This document shows positions 28,304 to 35,896 of a stretch of 64,000 nt of DNA, piece by piece. This DNA is from Simkaniaceae bacterium (GTDB lineage: Bacteria > Chlamydiota > Chlamydiia > Chlamydiales > Simkaniaceae): the NCBI GenBank assembly GCA_018399075.1, contig CP073763.1, forward strand, positions 558,001-622,000, in the 5' to 3' direction. The notes beneath the pieces are model-generated. The model ran no database searches, was not told the DNA's origin, and saw only the letters and a list, made by a program, of their open reading frames with translations. The position numbers were made by a program, and so were the translations under genes. Position 1 is the first letter of the stretch; every line of letters starts with the position of its first letter.

Positions 28304-28561
28304 TTAGGAGTCTTGCTCTCTCTCATGTAGTCCGAGTAAATCTGCTTCTGGGTTTATGTCTGACAACCCAAGATCTTTCTCATCAATATTGAAAGCTCGA
28401 GCTTGATATTTTAACAAGGAAATAACTGAGCAATAAGCCATTAAAACTCCTTTGTTGTATCTATCATCTCCGGTTTCAGAATTCTTTTTTGCTTTTTTTG
28501 CGTTCTCTTTTAGAATAGTTATTGAATCAATAACAAACCCATTAAAATTTTTAGAGCCCAT
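28304..28561 (-). CDS. putative immunity protein of the 28564 toxin
   Basis: An 85-residue, predominantly helical soluble protein (M-G-S-K-N-F-N-G-F-V-I-D at the start, L-L-G-L-H-E-R-E at the end). No family recognised. It starts two bases after the stop of the toxin-like gene upstream on the same strand, and is followed by the headless toxin tail. Small size and position suggest it is the antidote of the toxin encoded just before it. Confidence 0.55.
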   Translation of the reverse strand: MGSKNFNGFVIDSITILKENAKKAKKNSETGDDRYNKGVLMAYCSVISLLKYQARAFNIDEKDLGLSDINPEADLLGLHEREQDS

Positions 28562-28563
28562 AT

Positions 28564-30099
28564 TTAATCTACCCTCTCAATTAAAACATCTTTAAGAATA
28601 TCTATTTGCTCTTCAAAAATCTTTATTTCCTCAGACCACTTTACCTTAACTAGATGCTCCTGGTGTCTTGCGTCTAGTGTATCCCATTCTTTAATATGAT
28701 TCGAAGGATTCACGATTTTATCCTTGTGTTTAACAATTTGCTTTTCATAGCTTCTTATACTTTTTTTTATTTCCCTAATGGATTGACCTCCACATTCAGG
28801 TATAAGATTCGCATGCTTCCCACCATTTTTCGCGTTTATATACGCTTGGCTTAAAGGTTTTCCATTTTTAGCTATGTTACTAAATCCCACAGGAGGAGGA
28901 AGCATTCCAGTTGTAAGCTCTCCTCTAGCAGCTTTTCCTTCAGCGGCATACATGTCAGATTGATCTGTTCCGAAGATTTCATCTATTTTCTCATGCCCAA
29001 CCTCGATAATTTCGTGATAGGACTCTCTAGGATCTTTGTCAAAGGGATCGGTATTTTTTAGGGGGTCAGGCAGGATATGAGAAAAAGCTCCAGATACCTG
29101 CGGAATGATCTCAATCTGATCCGTGACGGTTTCATAAACTTCATGGGCAATATGAGAGCCAGTTGCTCTAGCTTTGTCTGTTGCTGATGCCCAAAATGAG
29201 GGTTCATCTTTTTTAGTGATATTGAGTGCATCATCTGGAATAATCTCTGTGAGCTCGGACTTTATCTCTTCAGACTGCTTAACAATAGCTTCTTTTACAG
29301 GCATTGTAATCTTTGGGATATAGTTTTCGTTTGGTGGAGTATTTCCAGTGTAGGAATTATCTGGAGGAGGTGGGGGGTTGCGATCTTCTCCGAATTGCAC
29401 CTCGCCTGGCTTATTGACTGGAGTTCTAGTCTTCTCTTTATCATCAGAACTAGACTTAGAGCCTCCAGCAGCCACTTCTGTAGCAGCACCACTTGCAATT
29501 AAAGGGGTCGCAGCTCCAGAAGTGGCAATGATGATGACGGTTGCAGCAACGATAACGACAGCAGCGATAATGACAGCCTTCTTGTGATTCTTAATGAACT
29601 TTGTTGTCTTCTTCCATTCTTTACCAAACCAATTTTTGCAACGCATGACCTGCGGCTTATCATAGGATCTAAAAAGAGCCGGAGTAATCATAATGGCCTG
29701 ATAGCCATTGAAATTAGAATACCACCAAGAGGCCTCTTCAGAATCATCATCATCGTCATCATCAGAAAGGAGCTTTTCGATATCTCTTTCAAGCTGCTCT
29801 TTTCCCTCGGTATCCCAAGATGGAATTCCGTTGCGCGCCAAAAAGATGACAAAATCTCTAATCTCAAGAAACTGCTGCTCGCTGCAACACCTCTCTAAAA
29901 TATGTCCATATTCAACCTCATTAATGAAATTCATAATCCGATCAAAGGAAAGATTTTCATATTTCAACAGATCCCATGGAGAAAAATTTCTGTAGTCTTC
30001 AGTAACTTCTACTTTTAATGGGGCTTCAGAATGAAGTGGTGCATGCCAAATTAGTGCTGGCAAACAAAGAAGGAAAAATAATCGCGAAAATAATTTCAT
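28564..30099 (-). CDS. polymorphic toxin-like exported protein
   Basis: A 511-residue protein starting at the ATG at 30099 (an upstream in-frame start at 30147 would precede the signal peptide by 16 residues). It has a signal peptide (F-F-L-L-C-L-P-A-L-I-W-H-A), an acidic run of seven Asp near residue 117, a strong hydrophobic segment (~175-200, rich in V, I and A), a Pro-rich linker with five consecutive Pro, and a charged helical C-terminal domain starting about residue 425 at N-G-G-K-H-A-N-L-I-P, with I-K-K-S-I-R-S-Y-E-K-Q-I and L-D-A-R-H-Q-E-H-L. The G-G-K-H entry followed by a Lys-rich helix domain is what toxin tips of this kind look like. Function of the tip (nuclease or other) is unknown. 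It heads the toxin/immunity array. Confidence 0.6.
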   Translation of the reverse strand: MKLFSRLFFLLCLPALIWHAPLHSEAPLKVEVTEDYRNFSPWDLLKYENLSFDRIMNFINEVEYGHILERCCSEQQFLEIRDFVIFLARNGIPSWDTEGKEQLERDIEKLLSDDDDDDDSEEASWWYSNFNGYQAIMITPALFRSYDKPQVMRCKNWFGKEWKKTTKFIKNHKKAVIIAAVVIVAATVIIIATSGAATPLIASGAATEVAAGGSKSSSDDKEKTRTPVNKPGEVQFGEDRNPPPPPDNSYTGNTPPNENYIPKITMPVKEAIVKQSEEIKSELTEIIPDDALNITKKDEPSFWASATDKARATGSHIAHEVYETVTDQIEIIPQVSGAFSHILPDPLKNTDPFDKDPRESYHEIIEVGHEKIDEIFGTDQSDMYAAEGKAARGELTTGMLPPPVGFSNIAKNGKPLSQAYINAKNGGKHANLIPECGGQSIREIKKSIRSYEKQIVKHKDKIVNPSNHIKEWDTLDARHQEHLVKVKWSEEIKIFEEQIDILKDVLIERVD

Positions 30100-30345
30100 A
30101 TGGCAAATCTTAAGATAAATCAATCCTTTATGAGAAGGCCTCTTCACCTAAAGATAAGGGTCAGAGCGCCATCGATGCGCTGATATACGCTAAGAGACTA
30201 ACGTTCCACTAAACTTTCGTCAAACTTATATTCTCCGTAAATGATCACGTTTTCCCAGGCTATTGGTCTGTTTTTGATATTCTTCCTAACTCTTTGTTTG
30301 CTCGTGTGAAATGAATCTTCTTTCTGAGAGCATTCAGCCGTTTCA
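30100..30345. other. upstream region of the toxin gene
   Basis: Holds a perfect inverted repeat AGCGC-CATCGAT-GCGCT (30165-30181) that could be an operator for the toxin gene. On the minus strand a start-less frame of about 54 codons ends at 30198 (...R-P-I-A-W-E-N-V-I-I-Y-G-E-Y...), which looks like a gene fragment of unknown family. No intact gene is seen. Confidence 0.3.
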
Positions 30346-30664
30346 TTGCTAAGGATCTGTATTTATATCTTAAAGAAGCAAATGATTATAAATGGATCGA
30401 TGCAATCGACAATCACTGCAACCGTCTTGGAGCTTGCGGCAGAGGTAGAAAGGGAATTTATCAGCGTTAGAACTAAAGAAACTTTAGCAAATAGAAAGTC
30501 TGATGGGGTGGAATTAGGAAGGTCTAAAGGGTCAGCAGCCTCACTTAAGCTCCATTAGAGAGAAGAAAGAGATCGTTGGTTACCTAAAGAAGAGCGCAAT
30601 CGCTAAATTAACCGATTGCGCTCTTTCAACTCTTTATAACCTGATTTTGGGAAATTTGGAGCCG
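30346..30664 (+). pseudogene. serine recombinase (resolvase/invertase) remnant
   Basis: The C-terminal half of a Pin/Hin-type serine recombinase: I-I-N-G-S-M-Q-S-T-I-T-A-T-V-L, then A-A-E-V-E-R-E-F-I-S-V-R-T-K-E, then G-V-E-L-G-R-S-K-G, the linker leading to the DNA-binding domain. The frame stops at 30558, but the neighbouring frame continues with E-I-V-G-Y-L-K-K-S-A-I-A-K-L-T and a helix-turn-helix tail up to 30664, so there is a frameshift near 30545-30556. The N-terminal catalytic Ser domain is absent. A decayed mobile element or inversion gene next to the toxin locus. Confidence 0.8.
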
Positions 30665-30817
30665 TAAAGAAGCAAGTTTAAAATCACTAGGTATCGGATT
30701 GCAAGATGATATGAACCAATGGGATTGCCATGGAGAGGGTTGGGTTTTTGTAAATAAAACCTGGGTTAAGTCTTTACAGGTCAAACACCATTTGACGATT
30801 GCTGTAGCGATTTGTTC
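30665..30817 (+). other. short segment with a start-less reading frame
   Basis: A plus-strand frame overlapping the recombinase tail (about 30650-30820) reads W-S-R-K-E-A-S-L-K-S-L-G-I and W-D-C-H-G-E-G-W-V-F without a start codon or ribosome-binding site. It may be another fragment. No complete gene. Confidence 0.2.
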
Positions 30818-31249
30818 TTAAGCGATCTTTTTTAAGATAGCGTCGAGATCTTCCCTAAGAATTTCGAGTTCCCGAATAAAACTTTTTGTGGACTCAGGAT
30901 GTTTCACATACTCACGCATGACATGAGAAAGATCACTTTCTTCCTTTTTATCACCATTAAAAGATTCGACAGCTTTGAGTATTGTCACACTGTGATGGGG
31001 TTTAATGGCTAGAGGTTGAACGAAGATATTTTGGATGATTGATCCAATTTCTTCGATATCCTCATTGATCTCTTTCTGCACTTTGATAGAACTTGCATAG
31101 AGGCTATTGACGTCGTTTGCAATCCGCTCAAGGAAATCACGTTTAGTGGGAAGCCCGGAGTTCTTAGTGAGTTCATTCACGTGGGAAGTAAACGTTTCTA
31201 GGTCTTTTCGAAAGTTCACCGCTATTGTTTTTTTGTCTTCTTTATTCAT
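30818..31249 (-). CDS. hypothetical helical cytosolic protein
   Basis: A 143-residue protein, not recognised. It is almost entirely helix-forming and charged, with likely coiled-coil segments at about 1-75 and 115-143 (S-F-I-R-E-L-E-I-L-R-E-D-L-D-A-I-L-K-K). No Cys clusters, signal peptide or membrane segment. AGAGG lies 8 bases before the ATG, so expression is likely. It is the last gene on the minus strand after the ybiT/methyltransferase pair, 76 bases from the latter. Confidence 0.7.
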   Translation of the reverse strand: MNKEDKKTIAVNFRKDLETFTSHVNELTKNSGLPTKRDFLERIANDVNSLYASSIKVQKEINEDIEEIGSIIQNIFVQPLAIKPHHSVTILKAVESFNGDKKEESDLSHVMREYVKHPESTKSFIRELEILREDLDAILKKIA

Positions 31250-31325
31250 TTACATACCTCTTTGACTATCATCATAGTTGAAAAGTCAGCCATTTTTCAA
31301 TAGAAGAATCGCAATTTTTTTTAAA

Positions 31326-32030
31326 TTAACAAAGACTTAATTGATTCTTAATATGGGAAGCGACAATGGCAAAGGCGCTAGCGACATTTAGAGAGTTTTT
31401 TGAGCCAATAAGGGGGATTTGAATCACATGGTCTGCCTGGCTAAGCGTTTCTTCTTTGAGGCCATACTCTTCATTTCCAATGATGAGGGAAAAAGATTCA
31501 GGAAAGAAAAAATCGTGAATAGAAGGTGCTCCTTCAACCGTTTCTAAAGCAATCAGAGGTTTAGTTAGAGAAGAGAGGTCTCCTTGTTTTGTGGGGACGG
31601 CCCTATCTGTTCCCATCGCAGTTTTTTGGACCTTAGGATTATCGATATAGGGGGTGTTTTTAGAAAAAATAACGGTTCCCAATCGAAAGGCTTCAACAGT
31701 GCGGAGGATATTTCCAATGTTAAAAGCGGAGCGGAGGTCTTCAAGGTAGATCATTAGGGGCCCATAAGGGGTATCAGAGAGAGTGTCGAACCGCTTGACA
31801 AGGAGGCTATGCTCTTGAAGGGAAATCGCAGCTTCCTTCATATGGAGATGAAACCGATCGGTCATTTGTTCGATTGTTTCATCTAAGGGGGAGAGTTTAA
31901 GCCACTCTTCCATAGCACGGTAATGGAGATCAATGGGAAGTTTTTGTTCATAAAGAGCGCGCAGGTGAAGCCCTGCATTTTTATGTCTACGACGATGGGT
32001 CAAAGAAAAAAACTTTTCTTTTGTAAACAT
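31326..32030 (-). CDS. SpoU/TrmH-family RNA 2'-O-methyltransferase
   Basis: A 234-residue SPOUT enzyme transferring methyl from S-adenosylmethionine to a ribose 2'-OH in tRNA or rRNA. Motif 1 is L-R-S-A-F-N-I-G-N-I-L-R-T at about 95-107 (the catalytic Arg and N-x-G-x2-R-T pattern), motif 2 is L-I-I-G-N-E-E-Y-G-L at about 180-189 and motif 3 is I-P-L-I-G-S-K-N-S-L-N-V-A-S-A at about 204-218. The N-terminal ~85 residues are a helical extension. It abuts the ybiT stop (1-base overlap), so the two are cotranscribed. The RNA target cannot be told. Confidence 0.9.
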   Translation of the reverse strand: MFTKEKFFSLTHRRRHKNAGLHLRALYEQKLPIDLHYRAMEEWLKLSPLDETIEQMTDRFHLHMKEAAISLQEHSLLVKRFDTLSDTPYGPLMIYLEDLRSAFNIGNILRTVEAFRLGTVIFSKNTPYIDNPKVQKTAMGTDRAVPTKQGDLSSLTKPLIALETVEGAPSIHDFFFPESFSLIIGNEEYGLKEETLSQADHVIQIPLIGSKNSLNVASAFAIVASHIKNQLSLC

Positions 32031-33610
32031 TATGTCTTTGCTGAAAGAAAGGCTTCCAAGTTCCCATCGAAGACTTCAATCTTGTCTTTTTCGATAGAGA
32101 CAATTTTTGTTGCAAAATCATTGATAAGGTCCCTGTCATGAGCAGCAACAATGACCGTTCCTTGAAATTCTGATAGACCCCAGCCAAGTGCAGAGACAGC
32201 TTCTAGATCAAGGTGGTTATTTGGCTCATCCAAAATGAGGGTGTTGTGATTGTTCAAAAGAAGGGCGCCGAAAATAAGACGAGCTGTTTCTCCTCCAGAA
32301 AGTTTAGAGATCTCTTTAAAGGCATCGTCCCCTCCAAAGAGCATTTTTCCCATCACCCCACGGATCTCTTGATCATAAGCATTTGCTTTGTATCGCTTAA
32401 GCCAATCAAAGGCCTCGATTTTTTCAGACTTATCAATGAAATCATCGTGATTTTGGGGGAAGTAACCAAGGTCAACTTGATGCCCCCGCTCAATAGTTCC
32501 ACTGTCAGGCTCCAGCTCTCCAGTCAACATCTTAAGAAGGGTTGTTTTTCCAATCCCATTCGTTCCAATAACGGCAACCTTATCGCCCCGCATGATTTCG
32601 AGAGTAAAGTTTTTGATGACTTGGTTGTCATCAAACTTTTTGCTGATTCCTTCGACTTTAAAAACCACTTTTCCAGAGGGTTTCTCAGGAGGAGTGAAGC
32701 GAATATAGGGACGTTGGATATTTGATTTTTTGAGATCTTGTGGTTGCAGTCGTTTGATCTCTCTTACGCGAGATTGTACTTGAGAGGCGCGCGTTCCAGC
32801 GCCAAATTTAGCAACGAAATCTTTCAATTGCGCAATCTTCTTCTCTTTAGACTTTGCTTCTTGTTCTGATCTTTCGCGGACCGCTGTTTTAGCAACAAGC
32901 ATGTCATCGTAATTACCTGTATAGGTGATAATGGTATCGTAATCGATATCGGCAATATGAGTTGTCACACTATTTAAGAAGTGGCGGTCATGACTCACGA
33001 CAATGAGTGTTCCGGAATAGTTATGGAGAAACTCTTCAAGCCATCCGATGGATCCTAAGTCAAGGTGGTTTGTTGGCTCATCCAAAAGAAGAGCTTCAGG
33101 ATCCCCAAAAAGGGCCTGACAAAGGAGGACTCTAAATTGCAAATCACTGGGAAGTTCATGCATTTTCTTTTCATGAAATTCTCCTTCAATGCCCATTCCA
33201 ATCAGTAAGACTTCAGCATCTGACTCAGCGCTATAGCCTTCTTCATCAGCAACGACCTCTTCTAAATCACCAAGCTGCATTCCGATCGCATCGGTCATCT
33301 CTTTATCATAGAGCATATCCCGTTCAACCAAAGCGTTCCAGAGCCGTTCATTTCCCATGATGACAGCATCAAGGACACGAGCATTTTTAAACTCTTCGAT
33401 ATTTTGTCTTAAAAAGCCGACCTTTTTAGGGAGTGAAACAGAACCAGAGGAGGCATCCACCACTCCCATCATAATCTTCAGTAGGGTTGATTTTCCAGCA
33501 CCATTTGGTCCCGTTAAACCATACCGGTTCCCTGGGTTAAATGCGGCGCTAACATCATCAAATAGGACTCTAGTCCCAATCTTCTTTGAAATCTTATCTA
33601 ACGTAATCAT
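32030..33610 (-). CDS. ybiT: ABC-F ATPase, YbiT-like
   Basis: A 526-residue soluble ABC-F protein with two ATPase domains; such proteins bind the ribosomal E site and modulate translation. Walker A G-P-N-G-A-G-K-S and G-T-N-G-I-G-K-T, Walker B L-L-L-D-E-P-T-N and L-I-L-D-E-P-N-N. The first signature motif is degenerate (L-P-S-D-L-Q-F-R) while the second is L-S-G-G-E; a degenerate first signature is also found in E. coli YbiT, and the G-N-R-Y-G-L-T-G lead-in matches that protein. ATG 33610 (M-I-T-L-D-K-I-S) is preferred over a TTG 36 bases upstream because the family starts here. Divergent from xerC with 60 bases between. Confidence 0.92.
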   Translation of the reverse strand: MITLDKISKKIGTRVLFDDVSAAFNPGNRYGLTGPNGAGKSTLLKIMMGVVDASSGSVSLPKKVGFLRQNIEEFKNARVLDAVIMGNERLWNALVERDMLYDKEMTDAIGMQLGDLEEVVADEEGYSAESDAEVLLIGMGIEGEFHEKKMHELPSDLQFRVLLCQALFGDPEALLLDEPTNHLDLGSIGWLEEFLHNYSGTLIVVSHDRHFLNSVTTHIADIDYDTIITYTGNYDDMLVAKTAVRERSEQEAKSKEKKIAQLKDFVAKFGAGTRASQVQSRVREIKRLQPQDLKKSNIQRPYIRFTPPEKPSGKVVFKVEGISKKFDDNQVIKNFTLEIMRGDKVAVIGTNGIGKTTLLKMLTGELEPDSGTIERGHQVDLGYFPQNHDDFIDKSEKIEAFDWLKRYKANAYDQEIRGVMGKMLFGGDDAFKEISKLSGGETARLIFGALLLNNHNTLILDEPNNHLDLEAVSALGWGLSEFQGTVIVAAHDRDLINDFATKIVSIEKDKIEVFDGNLEAFLSAKT

Positions 33611-33670
33611 GGGAAGAACTTTACCAAATCTTCCTTGAAGATACAAGAGGATTTAGAGTAAATTGATGCT

Positions 33671-34582
33671 ATGAACATAAAAAATGCGATTAAAGATTTT
33701 ATTCATCATTTGGAAGTGGTTAAAAATGCCTCGGAGCATACATTACGGAACTACCATCTCGATTTAAAAGCCTTTGAGGTTTTTGTCAAAAAAAAGGAGG
33801 TTGATAAAAAGCTTATCCGAAGCTATCTAGGCCATCTTCAGATGAAAGGGGTTTCTAAGAGGACAGTTCTCAGGCACCTTTCATCGATTCGCTCTCTCTT
33901 TAAGTACCTTCTAAAAGAGAAAAAAATTAAAGAGAATCCTGCTGCAGATATAGGAAGTCCTAAGCTCGATAAACCGATTCCAAAAGCACTTTCTTACGAA
34001 GAAGTCGAAGCGCTCTTTTGCCAGCCCGATACTAAGAAACTCTTAGGTCTTCGTGACCGTTCAATCATGGAGCTTTTTTATAGTTCAGGCCTTCGTATCA
34101 GCGAACTAGCAGCCCTTAGTCGCTCTGATTTTAACTTTAGAGCACGCTCACTTCGGGTAAAAGGAAAAGGGAAAAAAGAGCGGATCGTTCCCATTACGCA
34201 GACAGTCGCAAAGTGGATCCAAAATTATCTCAAAGATTCCCGTCGCTACGAAGAGGGAAAGCCCTACGCAGAAAAAAATCCTGACGCCATTTTTTTGAAT
34301 AAATGGGGAGAACGCTTGACTACCCGGTCCATTGACCGTCTCTTTAAAACCTATCTTCGAAAAAGTGGGCTTGCTGGAAATATTACCCCTCATACGATTC
34401 GCCATACCATAGCAACCCATTGGCTTGAAAAGGGGATGGATCTTAAAACAATCCAAGTTCTGCTTGGGCACTCTTCCCTTAGCACTACCACGATTTATAC
34501 GCGCGTTTCGACAAAGCTTAAGAGGGAAGTTTATGAAAGGTCCCATCCCCGGGCAAAAAAAAGCGTCAACGGAGACCGTTGA
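33671..34582 (+). CDS. xerC: tyrosine recombinase XerC
   Basis: A 303-residue site-specific recombinase for resolving chromosome dimers at dif with XerD. The core-binding domain occupies 1-90 (S-E-H-T-L-R-N-Y-H-L-D-L). The catalytic domain has Arg in S-G-L-R-I-S-E-L, Lys in V-K-G-K-G-K-K-E-R, H-x2-R in H-T-I-R-H-T-I-A, His in L-G-H-S-S-L-S-T-T and the nucleophile Tyr in T-I-Y-T-R-V. Length is normal. The stop codon lies inside the hairpin that terminates the RNase P RNA gene from the other side. In C. trachomatis xerC is next to the same ABC-F gene. Confidence 0.93.
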   Translation: MNIKNAIKDFIHHLEVVKNASEHTLRNYHLDLKAFEVFVKKKEVDKKLIRSYLGHLQMKGVSKRTVLRHLSSIRSLFKYLLKEKKIKENPAADIGSPKLDKPIPKALSYEEVEALFCQPDTKKLLGLRDRSIMELFYSSGLRISELAALSRSDFNFRARSLRVKGKGKKERIVPITQTVAKWIQNYLKDSRRYEEGKPYAEKNPDAIFLNKWGERLTTRSIDRLFKTYLRKSGLAGNITPHTIRHTIATHWLEKGMDLKTIQVLLGHSSLSTTTIYTRVSTKLKREVYERSHPRAKKSVNGDR

Positions 34583-34586
34583 CGCT
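34553..34586 (-). terminator. terminator of RNase P RNA, shared with the xerC end
   Basis: A perfect 11-bp stem (34562-34572 with 34576-34586, AGCGTCAACGG arm) closed by AGA. On the minus strand it is followed by eight T (complement of 34554-34562), so it ends rnpB. On the plus strand the hairpin contains the last codons and stop of xerC. Confidence 0.85.
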
Positions 34587-34591
34587 CAAAA

Positions 34592-34958
34592 TTCCCGGAG
34601 GAGGAATAAGCCGGATTCTGTGACCTGCAAGCTGCAGGTTGCAATCATTCATCTAGGGATCTTATTGCTAAGATCCTCAAGCGATATTGAAAGAGTTCCA
34701 TTGCGAAAAACAGCTCGAACTCTTTTCTTGCTTCAGGTGGGGTTTGCATCACCAAGATATTTCTATCTTAGGGCTAGGTCTCAAACCCAGCATTTTCATC
34801 CTATCTAACTCAAAAGAGCTAGCGGTCTGTTTTCTGTTGCACTTTCCGTAGTCTTACGACCCCCAGCCTTTCGCTGGCACCTATTTCTGTGAAGTCCGGA
34901 CTTTCCTCTCTTGTAGAAGCTGAGCTCCTACAACAGCGATTGCACTCCACTCCGTGGT
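34592..34958 (-). ncRNA. rnpB: RNase P RNA component
   Basis: On the minus strand the RNA contains GAGGAAAGTCCGGACTTC (conserved region I, near 34913-34896) at the 5' side and ACAGAATCCGGCTTAT (conserved region V, near 34622-34607) at the 3' side, plus hairpins such as CAGCGAAAGGCTG and CCTGCAGCTTGCAGG. These are diagnostic of bacterial type A RNase P RNA, which removes 5' leaders of tRNA precursors. The outer helix is approximated by the GGAGTGGAG and CTCCTCC strands, so ends are uncertain by a few bases. The gene begins right behind cdsZ; its promoter must lie inside the end of that gene or transcription reads through. Confidence 0.95.
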
Positions 34959-34965
34959 AGTAAAC

Positions 34966-35733
34966 TTAAGCTTTTACCGTACGACGTCTACGACGACGAG
35001 TTTGAACGGCAGTTCCATCGACAACTTCACTTTCTTGCCAGAAGTGAATCCGTGAGCAATGCTCACAGAAAACAACAGCTTCTCCCTTGCGAACAAGGTT
35101 CTCATGTTGAAGAGTAAGGGCAATATGGCAACCGCTGCAGGTCCGGTTTTCAATCGGCACAATCACACGGTCTTTTTTATTGCGAAGGAGTCTTTCATAA
35201 ATTTTTAAGCTATCGGGTTCAGCATTCCCAACAATTTGATCTCGCTCAGCTTTAAGATGTTGACCTTCAGTATTGATATGGTCGATGCTCAATTTGATTT
35301 CTTTTTCAAGTTCAATACTATTGGTCTCTGAAGCGGCAAGACTTTCCTTGATTTTCTCAAGGATTTCTTCCTCAGCAACTTTTCGATCGAAAATATTAGA
35401 AATTTGAGTCTCAAGAGCAACCTTTTCCCGCTCGACGGTGGTCATTTCATGAGTGAGGGCATTGAATTCTTCGACTTTTTTGACACTAGCTTGTTGTGAT
35501 TCAAACTTTTTGTATTTATCAGTCAATGTCTGAATTTTTTCTTCGAGGCCATTGACTTGGCTTTCAATTTCCTTGATCTCTTCTTCTTTAAGCTGAAGCT
35601 GCTCTTTAAGCTCAGTTCTGAGCGATTCGATCTGCTTAAGTTCTCCCTGACGCTGCTTTTTGACGCGCATCAATCGGATCATCTTAATATCAAGTTCTTG
35701 AATGTCAAGTAGTGGCTTTAGTCCTTTTTGCAT
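34966..35733 (-). CDS. cdsZ: CdsZ-like zinc-ribbon coiled-coil protein (CT398 homologue)
   Basis: A 255-residue protein: long coiled coil at ~10-175 (with L-K-E-Q-L-Q-L-K-E-E-E-I) followed by a C4 zinc ribbon (C-S-G-C-H at about 200 and C-E-H-C at about 224) and an Arg-rich tail. The architecture is that of C. trachomatis CT398, reported to contact RpoN and type III export components. The Met at 35733 (M-Q-K-G-L-K-P-L-L-D) is chosen since the upstream 20 residues are atypical and GAGAG lies before it. Cotranscription with rnpB downstream is possible. Confidence 0.88.
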   Translation of the reverse strand: MQKGLKPLLDIQELDIKMIRLMRVKKQRQGELKQIESLRTELKEQLQLKEEEIKEIESQVNGLEEKIQTLTDKYKKFESQQASVKKVEEFNALTHEMTTVEREKVALETQISNIFDRKVAEEEILEKIKESLAASETNSIELEKEIKLSIDHINTEGQHLKAERDQIVGNAEPDSLKIYERLLRNKKDRVIVPIENRTCSGCHIALTLQHENLVRKGEAVVFCEHCSRIHFWQESEVVDGTAVQTRRRRRRTVKA

Positions 35734-35832
35734 TGGGCTCTCTCGGCTATTTCTTATCACCAATATCGTACCCATTATCCCTAAATACCTCAAGCGAAAT
35801 ATCTCATTTCATAGGAAACCTTTGAAACAATA

Positions 35833-35865
35833 TTTATTGAAGTTTTCTTCAATAAAGGTGATAAT
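35833..35865 (+). promoter_or_regulatory. promoter with 10-bp palindrome for the AAA+ gene pair
   Basis: TTGAAG (35837-35842), 17-bp spacer, GATAAT (35860-35865). The -35 lies inside a perfect inverted repeat TTTATTGAAG-TTTT-CTTCAATAAA (35833-35856), which could be an operator for an unknown dimeric regulator. The gene starts at 35897 with AGGA upstream. Confidence 0.5.
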
Positions 35866-35896
35866 ATTCTGAAATTATTTGAGTTTAGGATGTTAA

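Noticed and set aside
34425-34808. A plus-strand protein frame running from xerC into the RNase P RNA gene
   Set aside because: It runs over xerC in another frame and through conserved RNase P RNA elements.
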